Below, piece after piece: positions 1-11,037 of a stretch of DNA of 64,000 nucleotides; within the stretch, counting starts at the first letter, position 1; each line of letters opens with the position of its first letter. This stretch comes from Earliella scabrosa (lineage: Eukaryota; Basidiomycota; Agaricomycetes; Polyporales; Polyporaceae). The notes under the pieces were generated by a model. It worked only from the letters and a program-made list of their open reading frames with translations. It was not told the origin of the DNA and ran no database searches. Made by a program: the position numbers and the translations under genes. The stretch covers positions 1,240,001 through 1,304,000 of the forward strand of contig JABYQQ010000011.1 of NCBI GenBank assembly GCA_022605405.1, written 5' to 3'.

Positions 1-796
1 ATTTCTGAAACTTGCTGATACCGTATTTTGACGCACCAATGTAGGCAACTATACGTGGACATTATATAAGCGCGAGCAGACGGAAAGCTGACTTGACCCA
101 CCGAACTGGAACATGGAGCATAAGCACATTGTCACATACCCAATGCGTCTTGTTGTGAGCCTTCTTATCTCGCTTGTCACTGTCTGGTGTGTTAATGATT
201 GTTTTGGGGGTTTGGTATAGGGTATCGAGCGTACATTTGTATAGGTACACAGCAAAGTACAGCTGCACCGAGACTATCGATATAATCTGATAAACGGGAT
301 ATATCCTCAGTCAGGGTCCTGTCATAGAGGATGAGACCTCACCGTAAAGAATGTTGACCACTTGACACGTTCGTTTTGAGTTCCGATACCAGTTGTAAGC
401 ACATGCAGTCACTCACCAATATTTCGCTTCAACGATAGTAATCCAACCAGTCAGAACGACACGATTGGTCAGACTACCAAGGATCTACTCACATAACACT
501 CGTCGAGTCTTGTCTCCAGTACTGCACAACCAGAATCCATGCTACACGAAGATCAAGATCAAGAAGTGAGATATAGTGCTCTAGTATCCTGGTTGTTCGT
601 CAAGACATACCTCCTCGAGCCGCTAGTACCAGCTCCGAAGTACCAATAATCCTGATTACAGTGAGACACGGGTTGGTCACAGCATTATTAACGACTGAAC
701 GACAAGTACTCACCAAAGGAACATCACCTTAGAGGTCTAGTGAGTCATCGTGTTCTCGGCATGGCTAAGAGCATAGATCCACACGTACAAGGAGCT
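1..796. other. No assigned gene
   Basis: No reading frame longer than about 70 codons and no family motif was recognised. Several short stretches on the minus strand have donor-like GTGAGT context (around 410, 490 and 715), so this may be the rest of the decayed membrane-protein gene whose N-terminus lies at 1072, but I could not join exons in frame. Confidence 0.4.
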
Positions 797-1072
797 TCAC
801 ATTTCGTGCGTACTTTCTGTGTAGCCTAAATGATAGTTATGCTTAACCGAAGCGTCTGTTACAGTGTCGAGATCTATGATATACCCGAGGGAGAATAGAT
901 ATCTGCAAACCATGTCAGTGCAAGATGCAATGCCCACTATGAAGCCGGGTACTTGCATTTGCATCACGGTTATGGCATACAGTCCTGCATTTGCCGTTAG
1001 GCCAGAGTATTGCGCCAGAGATAACCCAAAGTGCTCTGGGAGTGTGATTGATACTGTCGGCGGTGCATCCAT
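797..1072 (-). pseudogene. DUF6534-like N-terminal fragment
   Basis: An ATG at 1072 opens a frame whose first 40 residues run into a hydrophobic stretch ending GLYAITVMQMQ. This resembles the first transmembrane helix of basidiomycete DUF6534-type proteins, whose family signature is roughly LYGITVMQTYxYF. A GTACCC donor directly after MQMQ and a TTTGCAG acceptor near 913 would remove about 50 nt, as expected at the first intron of this family. I could not follow the gene further downstream, so it is called a fragment. It lies head-to-head with the fuller DUF6534-type gene at 1819. A chance hydrophobic frame is the alternative. Confidence 0.3.
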
Positions 1073-1818
1073 TGTAGTGAGGAACAGCAGCGGGGGGCAA
1101 TGGTCAGCATCAAGACTTGGGTTAGTGGCAAGCCTATATTAATCAACCGTACAGTCTCCGTGGCATCTCAGTACGCCGCAGCGTGGGAGCACCTGCCAGT
1201 GCCCCGTGAGGATGAACGGATAAAGTACAGGACAGTGGACACTGCTCATCTCATCACTACGAAGGTGCGACGGGCGGACAATCACGTACAGTGATCTTGG
1301 TTTCATATCTGCGAAGTCCCTGTCTGAACCAGGTCTTCTCATTTTGCGAAGAGCTCTATGAACCGGAGGAATTTGTGAGAGTCTGCAGCATCTCTTCTCG
1401 CATCGTCGTTGAGCCCGTCTGGTGATTGATCCATCACAGCGGGGCTCTCTCTCCTGAGATTAGGAAGTTCGAATTGTATAGCGCGGTTAGGCACACTCAC
1501 ACGTCATGTCGGAACTCAGGGATGCGGTACTCCCTCTCTCATGCCTATTGGCCACCAAGAGGTGGCCTGTGTTTACCAGCTCGATTGAAAGTTGTAGCTC
1601 ATGTCATCGGTGAGTGTCATTCACCTCTTACGTGCTATGCATCCGGGGCTGACCAGCAAGTTGGTGACCATCCAGTAGTATGACAGCTTCGCACACCCGC
1701 TGATGACCGTCCTCAGGCACTACGTCTTTTTATATGCTCAGAAGCGCTCGCAGAGGCGCGCTAGCGAGAATTGTCTCAAAGACGCATGAGACTCAGGATG
1801 GCCCACTTGACCACTATC

Positions 1819-3783
1819 ATGGACCCAAAGGTTGCCCTACCCCACAATCTTCCCGTCTCTCCAGATCTTTTTGAATCAGCAGCCTATTTTGTCTCTGTCG
1901 GGCTGTTTGGAATGACGTGCATGCAGACGTATGTTCGCGTGATGATCTCTCTAGATGCTTGCTCATTGCGGGTGGGGCTGTCTGCCATAGGTTCACATAC
2001 TTTCTCCAGTAAGACTTCATCTGATATTACCCCAAGGCTAATTTATATCACCATATGTAGCCATTACAAAGGCGACAAGATGTATCTACGAGGTTTGGTG
2101 AGTTTCACATGCGATATCTTCGCTTTTCCTAGATCAACAATACTTCGTCTAGGTGATTTACCTCTGGTGATTCACCACTGTCTATTTTTTTCCTCTCAGC
2201 CCAAGAAGCTCACCAAACTGTCTGTAGGGCTATGGACGCCGTTCACTTGTTCTTCAACGCTCGTGCGGGTGAGCATTCATATGGATGAAGAACCACTTCC
2301 ATCCAGAGACGATCAAACATTTAGAATGGGTCCTTATACGGCATCCCGGGCTCTATGGCCAAATATCTTTGTGAGTTTCTCTGGTCCCATAGACAAAATA
2401 TTTACACGTACTTACTAGCAGCGAATTGTGAAGGGACCTCCTCTGGGGCGGGATTTTCTCAGTGCGTGTGGAATCTCTAGCAGGCTGTGAAGCTAATTGA
2501 GGTTCAGAGTCTCGTCTCCCTCCCTGTTCAAGTATTTTTCGTGTTACGGATCTGGAAACGTATGCTCAATATCTGCTGAGCCTGATAGTTGCTGCTGAAG
2601 TCAACACATCTCTTTCTAGTCAGTAACTTCGGCGGGTCTCTCACTTGGAAGGTATTCAATGTTGGAGCGGTCATCGCTTTGGTATGTTTACTACCCTGCC
2701 TGCCTCACGGATGAGCTTGGCTGATTTCAATAGATTCTCTGCTCCATTTTTCAAGTCGGTGAGTCGCGAGTCGCGCTGTTTTTTCTCTCTCAATAAATCA
2801 CACGGCTGACCCCGTATTGATACTAGTGGGTTACATCAGTGCGTACCGGTCAGCCGATATAGTCTCTGAGGACGCATGTATTGACTTGCATTGCGCTCCG
2901 CTAGTCTTCGTTGTTCTCGTGTATGTGCTTCCTATATCACAGTATTCAGGATCACGTTATTAACCGATATTCTCGCACAGAATACGAGGTCCAAAGGACT
3001 ATAATGGAATAGTCCTGATCGAGGTATGTATGGTACAGGAATATCTCGAATTTAATGAGCATGCTCATTTTCACAGAAACTTCCGATCGCTTTCTGGTCT
3101 GCTGGCGCAGCGGAGGACTTACTCATATCGTTCATGTTGCTGTGGGTCCTCTGGAGGGATAGAATTGTCGACGTCCTGGCTGGGTATGGTTTGTGCTGGT
3201 CGACGCGCAGTCAAGGAACTTACAGTTTGCAAACAGGCTACGAGGAGCGAATGACGCGCCTGCGTACTGGTACTCGAGCAGCACGGAGCGTCTCATGAGG
3301 CGTGTAACCATAGTCCTCATCAATACTGGCCTCTGGACCTCCCTTTGTGCCCTCGCAACTATCATCGCGGTACGTATGCAACCTCCACGGCGACATGATA
3401 GCTGACAATTGACAGCTGAGAGTGGCTCCGAACAAGCCTATCTACCCCGGTTTCTTCTTCTCCCTTGGGCCATTGTACTGTAACACGCTGCTAGCAAATC
3501 TCAACGGACGTGGCTTTGTCCGCGGCGAGGAGTACTCAGTTGTTGAGCCGAGATCGATAATACTTCAAAACCCCTTCAAGGTAAGTGTCCCTAAGTGCTC
3601 TCTGCATAGTAGCACTAGACTCAATAATTGTCGCAGGCAGCTACTCGTGCAGACATTCCTATTCGGCCCATTGGGGAGATCGTACCTCTTGGCGACATGA
3701 ACACCAACGTGTTCGAGGTCCAGAAGGACCAAGTTGAAGCCACGGAGGGTTCCAGTTGTGACGACGCTCCTTTGAATGTATAA
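1819..3783 (+). CDS. DUF6534-type multi-pass membrane protein, possibly degraded
   Basis: Function unknown; the family is restricted to fungi and expanded in mushrooms. The start at 1819 gives MDPKVALPHN followed by a helix ending FGMTCMQT. Splicing exons 1819-1928, 1991-2008 and 2061-2097 yields QTFTYFLHHYKGDKMYLRGL, the family's first helix and loop. Later recognisable pieces are VQVFFVLRIWK (about 2505-2560), GYISAYRSADI (about 2830), KLPIAFWSAGAAEDLLISF (about 3078-3135), INTGLWTSLCALATIIAV (about 3320-3370) and SLGPLYCNTLLANLNGR (about 3453-3510); the last two are the DUF6534 domain itself. It ends in a hydrophilic tail with TAA at 3781-3783. Between about 2100 and 2300 I could not keep one open frame across the small exons, so either very short exons are missed or the gene has decayed. 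The family assignment is firm, the integrity is not. Confidence 0.6.
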
Positions 3784-4139
3784 TGCACCCACCGCTTTCC
3801 GGTAGTAGCCTCTGTATCGACGTACATCTACTCTGGCAATAGTTCTTCTCAGATTATCACGGATGTATCACAACCGGGAGTATTGCTGATTTCTCGAACA
3901 ATCGTGCGCCGCATGCACATCGCTATGAGGGGTCTAAATATTGCTTCTCTCCGCGCGCGACCTTGGACCTGCATGAACACCGTGTACTAGAAGATAAATC
4001 TCTCGTGGGACTCCGCTGGCAGACTTCTGCCAACGAAACTACAGGGGTTCGCAACTAGCCCCTGATATGTGAGAGCACGAGCATGTTTTCGTCCCGCCCG
4101 CTCTGTGGGGTCTTCACCCCTCCGAGGTTGAGCGGATAT

Positions 4140-4690
4140 CCTCCACGTCATGCAACTGACATCAAGGAGATGTCGAGCCGAAAAGCGTCATAACGGAAGC
4201 AGTTTTCGATGTTCTGTGCGGTGAGATTTGCTTGTAGCTCGTACACAAACGGACCGGCCTCCCATCGCTCGAACGTTCGACTCACCGCGCAGATCATGCT
4301 GTCCACCAGAGCCACCATCAAATTCAGGAATACATATCTGCAACAACGCCAACATGATACATTGGTATCAAACACAAGAAAAACACGAGGAGAGAGGAGT
4401 CAGGACGGACGACGTATTTTGTATGGCAAAGTCTTCGCAGCGCCTGGTCGGGATCTCGAACAACCTGAGGGATATCGGAGGAAAGCCAGGAAGGGGACCA
4501 GAATGCATACCGCTACGGTTTCGAACGTATCTCAATCGAGCGTATATGGCATACCAGTCGCCGATCTCCTGCAACTAGTCAGCGCGGCGCAGACAACAAG
4601 GCTGATCAGCTCACGTACCAACGACACATTTTGCCTCCTCGGACTTGCTCTGGACAATGAGTATGCGCGTCCAGGATTTGAGTCGTTTCA
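4140..4690 (-). pseudogene. Decayed STE24 CAAX protease copy A
   Basis: Reading the minus strand from about 4690 recovers pieces in the same order as the intact STE24 at 20188-22230. They are LIVQSKSEEAKCVVG (intact: LIKQSKSEEVEAVLG), then after an intron-like gap QEIGDWY in place of HELGHWY, then GFPPISLRLFEIP against AFLHAPLFLRAFDFP, and finally LVDSMICAVSRTFE against LVGIAMNAVSRKFE. Intron positions match the intact gene. The zinc-binding HEXXH has become QEIGD, so both metal-binding histidines are gone, and the frame is broken between pieces. The first four exons and the C-terminus were not found. It is a non-functional relic lying head-to-head with relic B. Confidence 0.7.
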
Positions 4691-5263
4691 GATGCATGAA
4701 AAACCAGACTAACAGAAAGTGCGTGTCAGTATGTGCCCAGTGATACGAAGGTCTGCACTGATTCGACGCCTGTAAGGAATAACATCCCTAGGTTTGCTTT
4801 ATTGAGCCACAGGAATAACCGATGAGGAGGAGTGGGGAGAAAGGGGAGGCATTCTCGACGCGTTCCGAGAGAGGAGGCAGGGCAATGTAATCAAGGACTC
4901 ACTGAGCCATGGGGCGCAATGAAGCTGTCAGCCTGGATGGGGTTGCTCAGGGCGTACGTAAGCGAGAATGCAGCGTATTCTGGTTGAATTGGGCTGCAGG
5001 ATACGTTGTCGGTAGAGTGAAAGTTCATGCATTATAACTGGTACAACCTACGAATACGCCGACGCTGCTGGCTACCTATAGATGGTAGGCATGTCGAGCG
5101 CGAGTCCAGTGGCTCAGTATCAACCTAGTTGCAGCGCGTCAGGCTGTCTCAGTATATTCCGGCAATGTATGTGGAGAGGGAGGTGATGGTGAGGGAATTG
5201 ACCGAACGAACAGTCGAGAGAGGTTCAACACGTTGAGCGCTTAGCCTCGGTATCTGCCGTCGG

Positions 5264-6215
5264 AGGTGCGGGCCGGAGACCGAGTGCCAGCGCGTCGCGA
5301 GTGCTGGAGCGCTTTTACGCGTTGCCTCGATGCAAGTCTCGTCCAAGTCTCGCATCCCATCTCTTGTTCACCCTCTCTGCGTGCTATGAACTCTGCTCTC
5401 GCCTTTTGTACTGAGAATCACTTGAACGCCAGTCTCGACGCTGTCCAGTCCCGTCTGGCGTGGGTCGCAACCGACCCGTTCGATTGACCAGTCCTTGCGA
5501 ATCACTTCAAGCCCGGCCAGCGTATGGGAAGGTCAAGGCCAAGGCCTGTACAAGCAGGTCATTTACTCTCTGGTGACTCACTGTGGAATTGTGCCGTGGT
5601 CATGGAAGGCCGGAGGGTGGATCGTCTCGAAGCTCGGCTATGGGATCGAATACTGAGTAAGTCTGGTATACCTGTACTTTTACTTGTTTTTGACTTTCGT
5701 GGTACCTTGTACTTGGGCTGTCTTAGCTCCCTGTTACGCACCTGCACGAGATTGGCGGTTCGAAGGGCAGCTCGCACTCGATTTCAGTGGTAGTACTCAT
5801 TTGCTGTGCACGCGTACTAGCACTGACTATATGCGCTCCGACAGAATCAACCTATCGTCATCTTCGACCCGCTCATTGCGCAGAGCAAGTCTCAGAAGGT
5901 CGGGGCTGTCCTTGGTAGGTGTGCTGCTTCTGTCCTCCCGAAATCGCAGCGAAAACCTTCCTGCTCTATCTGGTGCATTGCCCCTCCCGCGCTCTCTGCC
6001 TCTCCTTCAGCCGTCATGCATCCCCTCCATCTGACATGAGCGCACTCGCTGACATCTCATGGCAGATACTCCTCACCACAATGGAGACCCTAGTTGGGAT
6101 CGCGATGAACGCGGTGAGCCGCAAGTTCGAGTACAAAGCGGATGGGTTCGTGCGCGAACGCAGACGAGAAGATAGCAGACATTGGCGACCGCCTCCGCCG
6201 CCGCTGCCGCCGACC
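5264..6215 (+). pseudogene. Decayed STE24 CAAX protease copy B
   Basis: This relic is collinear with the intact STE24 at 20188-22230 and keeps about 40 nt of its leader nearly unchanged (5261-5301 against 20034-20074). The start ATG is lost (ATGGACTAC became CTGAGAATCAC) and the first exon stops after VATDPFD. The first intron is deleted and the second exon ends at a TGA (EY stop, near 5655). Later fragments read HLHEIGGSKGSSHS (about 5733-5780), VIFDPLIAQSKSQKVGAVL (about 5855-5910) and METLVGIAMNAVSRKFEYKA (about 6080-6140). The exon carrying HEXXH is almost entirely missing, with only FLLYL left near 5960. Homology is lost at about 6215. It is closer to the intact gene than relic A, so probably younger. 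Confidence 0.8.
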
Positions 6216-6425
6216 GACCCGCACACCCCCCGCGGAGCCCACAGCCGCGCCCGTTGAGCTTCCTGCTGCCGAAACTGCTCTTGAAGCATCCGCGCCAAAC
6301 CCGAGCCCTAACAGACGCCCGTCCCCGTCCCTGCCTCCACAGCGGCGGAGCCTGCTCCCGTGGAGAATGCACCGGCACCCGAAACGGCGGTCACGCCCGC
6401 GCCGTGATTTGTGGCGGCCGCGTCT
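6216..6425 (+). other. Pro/Ala-rich stretch abutting the STE24 relic
   Basis: Directly after the STE24 relic the plus strand reads as proline- and alanine-rich sequence: PPAEPTAAPVELPAAETAL in one frame, then after a one-base shift PVPVPASTAAEPAPVENA, ending TPAP and TGA near 6405. The intact STE24 tail is alanine-rich but shorter and different. This may be the fused remnant of another gene. No family was recognised. Confidence 0.3.
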
Positions 6426-9033
6426 GATTCTGTGAAGGAGAAGACAAGGCGGATGGTGCATGGAACTTGGTGCCCCGTTCCGATCTCGTTCTCATCTCGC
6501 CCTCTCTATCTGCTGTTCGCTGTCATGCGCGCCATCATAGAGCCCAAGCTTCAACCTGGTTCTGCGGAGACGAAGGCGGCGGGGGAGGAGCCGTAGGGTA
6601 GTTCTATGGTGCGTTAGTCGTCTCTGTATTGCCGAGCGCTGCTGAGTTGTACCACCAGCTGTATGCGACTTCTTGGGAGGTGCAGCACGTTCGTCAAGGC
6701 GCAGACTGATTCGTCAAGGCGCAGACTGATGACGTTGAAGGAGGTTTGACATGGGCTAAATGCAACAGTTGCGCTTGTGAGTAGTGTACCTCACATCCAG
6801 CTCAACGAATCGGGGGTCAGACGTGTCCACAACAGCGCGCCCATCCTGGGCTCGACGTTCCCCCAGGCCTCGTTGTCCCCTTCGCGCATCTTTGAGTTCA
6901 GTGCACGGCCACTGCAGACTGTACGTACGATGGACCCCATAGCCCGCCCGGCGAAGGTATGTCCATCCTGTCCGTCCGTCAAGTAGGGTTCCCGATTATT
7001 AACATCCCCTATCAAAGATGCAAGTGTACCTGAGCCCTCGATAGATATGTCAGGAGTCCATTGAATGTCGCAAATCGATGTTGTCTGGGTACGCACATTC
7101 AAGTTCACGTCTCACCAGAATTATTAAACTCATTGTGCCCACGCGCGACAGTACGTGTGTGCTCGGCCAGTGATATTGTGGCGACAAGTCCGCTCTAAGC
7201 TCTCCCGATGTACGTCTACATCGGCCTCCGCCTCTCTCAAGTTCCTATGCTTCTGAACACACCGGTGCTCCTGCGCTGGATCGCCTTCTCAACCTTCGTC
7301 GCTGTCGGATGTGTTCCTGCTCGACGTGATCTGTACGCCGACGTTTTCCCTCACTCTGTCATGTCGCTGACTTCTTCCTATAGATATCTCCCTCACATGT
7401 CATGTCGAGTGTGCGATCTCAGAGGCTCCCATGGGCCAGAACACGGTGCGTACCACCGACCTGCGGAGCTCCCTGAACCTCGTATGCTAGTTCGCAGATT
7501 TCATGATGGCATCGTGAGCATGCGGGCGACGATGCAAGTGTTTCGTGACTGCGGCATTCTCGTGGAGAACCAAAGCAGTGCCACCTCGCGGCACGGGAGA
7601 GACGAGGATGATCGTGCGCAATCAGCGCTTCGGGTTGATGCGTATGGACGCGGTTCATGTTGGGTTGTTTCAAGTGATGGCTTCTCTTCTATCATGCGAC
7701 GTTCCTGGCATACATCGAATGTGCGACGGAGTCTTCGGAGAACCCGAGCAGAGCGCAAGCGAGTCGACGTTCGTCAGACGATGTGGGGCAAGTGAGGCCT
7801 CGGGTGCTGTAGCAGCATGTTCTTCGGCGGCGCGTACTTGCTTCAGGCGGTCGTGGTCCTTGAGGAGCACGGCAAGATTGCACAAGCATATCCGACCGGC
7901 GAGCTTGTGCTTATCCAGCGAGAGCCGGTCCTGCGCTCGTTCTTTCTATTCTGAGCACTCCGAGACCGGGGGAGACAGGATGTCAGCCTGGGAACAGGTA
8001 GTCGCCTGGAGTGACGTTTGATAACTGGGTTGAGCACTGGTGGCAGGATCAGACACCGGAGGAACCCAGACTTACTTCGTGTGTCACGGTTCTTGCAGGT
8101 TCTTGCTCAGATGACAAGCCGTTTTCAGGTACGCCCGGTCCACTAGTTTCGTTCCAACTGCAACACGCTGTTTCTCACAGGTACTCGTGCCAGGCTTCGA
8201 GAACCCCTTGACCTCGGTATAGTGGTCAGGTCCCATTCGATTGGCTTCGTATCCCTGCGCAACGGTGACAGAGTACCCGTTCAGTCTCATCACTAGCTTG
8301 TATCCGCCGCGCCTTCTGCCCGGCACAGAACGAGGCAGGTACTGGCGGTGGCCCGAAACATTTGGTGACGAGATTACTCGTCTTCCCCTAGCTGTTCTCT
8401 CATGGTAAGCTACCCCCTATCTATCCAACCTTGTCGTCTGTGCGTCTGACCGGTCTGGCTGCCCACCCTGGAACACCCACAGAGACTACTCTAGAGGCTA
8501 CCGGCCATACAACGGCAAAGAACGCCAGGCGCTGCTTCGTCCGCGAGATCCCCGCCTGGGTGCGTTCTCGTACTCAATCGATGATGGTCCCCAACAGTCG
8601 AGGATCGCCACGAGACCGAACGAGAAGACGTCCGATCACGACATCCCGCGACAGTTTGGGTGTCTCATGGCCGCGTGGCTCATCGCTGAGCGCTGTCCAT
8701 GACCGGTATTCACCCCTGTACCAGCTGTCTGCGCCGAGACCTCAAAATACCACCGAGATGCGAATGCATTTAATCCACCTCCGAGCCTCGGAGACAGGGA
8801 CGCAATTGTTTGACAAGGTTTGACTGCAACCCTACATGTCGCGCTGTGTGTCGGCAACGCTAGTGAACCGGTCTTTCGGGCACTGGAAGGACGCCGCCAT
8901 TACGGCGGCTTGTATCGGGTATCCGAGCGGGGGGAGATGAGGTCTGTGAACGGAACGCAAGCTCACAGTTGCAGGATCCTGCGCGAATTGACCTCAAGTC
9001 AAGCGTACCAGTAGACATCCAGCCGTCGCAGCC
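6426..9033. other. No assignable gene; probable decayed coding DNA
   Basis: The stretch has scattered open pieces with donor- and acceptor-like ends. Examples are MFFGGAYLLQAVVVLEEHGK at about 7818-7877, FSLITSLYPPRLLPGTERGR at about 8280-8340, and a 72-codon open run ending in TGA at about 8703 that contains DYSRGYRPYNGKERQALL. I could not splice them into one frame: the obvious GTAAGC...CACAG intron at about 8404-8482 creates a stop. A 20-base direct repeat, TTCGTCAAGGCGCAGACTGA, sits at about 6691-6730. This looks like an old gene of unknown family. Confidence 0.35.
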
Positions 9034-9667
9034 ATGCTCTCGAAGGTCACCGTGGAGAAAGCCTTGCTAGCATTCGCTATGCTCGTTCTCATTCTGAACG
9101 CTGCCTTCAAACTCGCCGCCCACGAGACCATAGTCCGTGCTCACGAGCGCGACGATGAGACGCGTACGTCGTTGTGTCGTTTCTGCGAAATGTCCTCGTG
9201 CTCACGATCATGCTCTTGTAGCCCTCTGGAGAGTCGAGCGAAAGGAGGTCGCGCTGGAAATCGACAGCTGGACCCGCTACCACCTCTCTTCTGGCGCCGA
9301 ATGGGCTCCCCTCTTCCCCGAAGGTGGCGTCGTGCACCTCGGACCCTCACAAACGCCCTACACGGTCGCGATGATGCACGAACTGCGCTGCCTCGACGTC
9401 ATCCGCGAGAAGCTTTCCCGACCCAAGCTTGAACGCGATGCGGAGCCAACGCGACACTGCCTGAACTACCTCCGGCAGATGCTCACATGTCGCGGGGACC
9501 TACAACTTGACATGTTCCAATACCCTCACCGGACTGGATCTCTACATCCCCATGCTATACGACGCTGCAAGGACTGGCGTAGCGTCTACGAGAAGGTGTG
9601 GGGCCTGCAGAAGACACACAGGGCTCTGTTGGGAATCCGACACGACAACGCCTCTGCGACAGTGTGA
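9034..9667 (+). CDS. UstYa-like (DUF3328) protein, subtype A copy 1
   Basis: Two exons (9034-9163, 9222-9667; 58-nt intron) give 191 residues. One N-terminal membrane anchor (residues about 9-29) is followed by a lumenal domain. UstYa/UstYb homologues oxidise or cyclise ribosomal peptides in ustiloxin-type mycotoxin pathways, and the family carries two HXXHC motifs. Here the first reads HELRC (residues 96-100) and the second PTRHC (119-123), so each motif has lost one histidine. The flanks LDVIREKL and LNYLRQMLTCRGD are typical of the family. Its nearest relative is the gene at 34791-35393, which shares VERKEVALEI/V-DSWTRYHLSS, the same substitutions and a first exon of the same 130-nt length. 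Membership of DUF3328 is clear; the substrate is unknown and the altered motifs make catalysis alone uncertain. Confidence 0.85.
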
Positions 9668-9908
9668 AGTCGAGGTATGTCATACTGTCTTCTTCGTCAT
9701 CCGCCAGGCGTAACTAAGCTGATCAAACTCGGTCAGGAATGTCCGTCGGTTCTCGTGTCATGGGTTATCACTCAAGCGTGGTGATCTGTAGTAGTCATCT
9801 TTATTCTGTCAAGAGTCGCGCGCGACCGACTGTTCAGGAATATAGACGTAACCTCGACTGCAAGTTGTACAAGGACATTCTACGTCGCGCTGATTGTGAC
9901 AATGTGAG

Positions 9909-10581
9909 CTACACAGACGACGTCTCTGCCATGAATTCCAACCACCGAGTGTTCCCCTCCCACATGCTCGCATAGAACGCCTCCGCATCCATACACTCCC
10001 TATCGCCTGTGACTCTCTCCGCCGTGAAGTTCCTAGCGAATGCGTCGCCCGGCTCAAGCGTAATGTCGGCAGCACACAGAATGTGCTGCCTCAAAAAGCT
10101 CAAGCAGTGCTCACAATGCGTGCGTGTTGGACCCGCGGGAGGCGAATCCATGGATAACGCCTCGCGGAACTTGCGCAAGCAGTGCTTCTGGTGGGTTAAG
10201 GCGATAGAGCCCCAACGGTGGTTGGGACCAAGTCGCATGTAGCCTTCATCGTTCTTCGTGCCCCATTCGAAGTAGGCCTCCGGTTCGTCAATGCCGTACC
10301 GACGACTCTCCTCTATGGACATCATCACCCGTGGTCGGGGATTGATGAGAGGGAATCTTTCGGGGACATCGTCCTCGATCCAGGCTGTATACAGCTGAGT
10401 TCGCGAGTGTACTGTGAGGGATGTCGCAGTCAAACGTACTGTATGAGGTGGATGGCGGAGGACGGCGAGAGAGGAGTTCGCGGATATCCTCTAGTAGGGC
10501 GTTGTCCACGACGATGGTCACGACTGCGAGGACTGCGAGGAGCGTGTAGGAGAGCGCACGCGACATCATCTTCGATGCCAT
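9909..10581 (-). CDS. UstYa-like (DUF3328) protein, subtype B copy 1
   Basis: Two exons (10440-10581, 9909-10384; 55-nt intron) give 205 residues. A membrane anchor (residues about 7-26, LSYTLLAVLAVVTIVV) precedes a lumenal domain beginning WIEDDVPERFPLINPRPRV. Both HXXHC motifs are intact: HQKHC, then HCEHC followed by LSFLRQHILCAADITLEPGD. The intron position and most of the domain match the gene at 29961-30645. It is convergent with the subtype A gene 240 nt away (9034-9667), so each half of the window has one A and one B gene, suggesting they act in the same pathway or as partners. The acceptor was chosen at TATACAG because it restores the TWIEDD reading shared with the paralogue. Confidence 0.85.
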
Positions 10582-11037
10582 GGGGAAGCCCTCTCCTCAA
10601 AAGCTTCCCCTACCGGCGCTGCTATCATATTTGCGATGACCGGAAGCTATTCACATGGATAGGCAGGAACACCCAGCACTCAGGACTGTGCGATCAGATA
10701 GGCGTACAGAAGACCGGATATTGTATCCCTCATACATCTGCTGTCGTTTCGTACGCTCTATTGACTTCTGGAACCCATGTGAGTCAATCTAGTGCTTTGG
10801 CTCCTGGCGGCGTCGTAGGCGAGATAGGAGCCATTGGCCATTGTAGGTGTTCTATTATTGGCAGCCCGCCGGTAGTATTGTCATGATCATCGGTGTGAAC
10901 ATCGTGTCTCATGGGGTCACACGCAGATACATCTACAGACATCCAGGGCAGTCAATAATGAAGGCCGGCCAGAAGTGACGGAAGTCGATTAGCAATGAGA
11001 CATGCAAGCCCTGCAGCTGTGCCGTCCGATCCCTCCT
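10582..11037. promoter_or_regulatory. Intergenic: upstream of subtype B UstYa
   Basis: This 456-nt gap lies between the start of the minus-strand UstYa gene (10581) and the 3' end of the next minus-strand gene (11038). It must hold the promoter of the former and the terminator of the latter. No TATA-like box or repeat stood out, and no further gene is seen. Confidence 0.4.
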
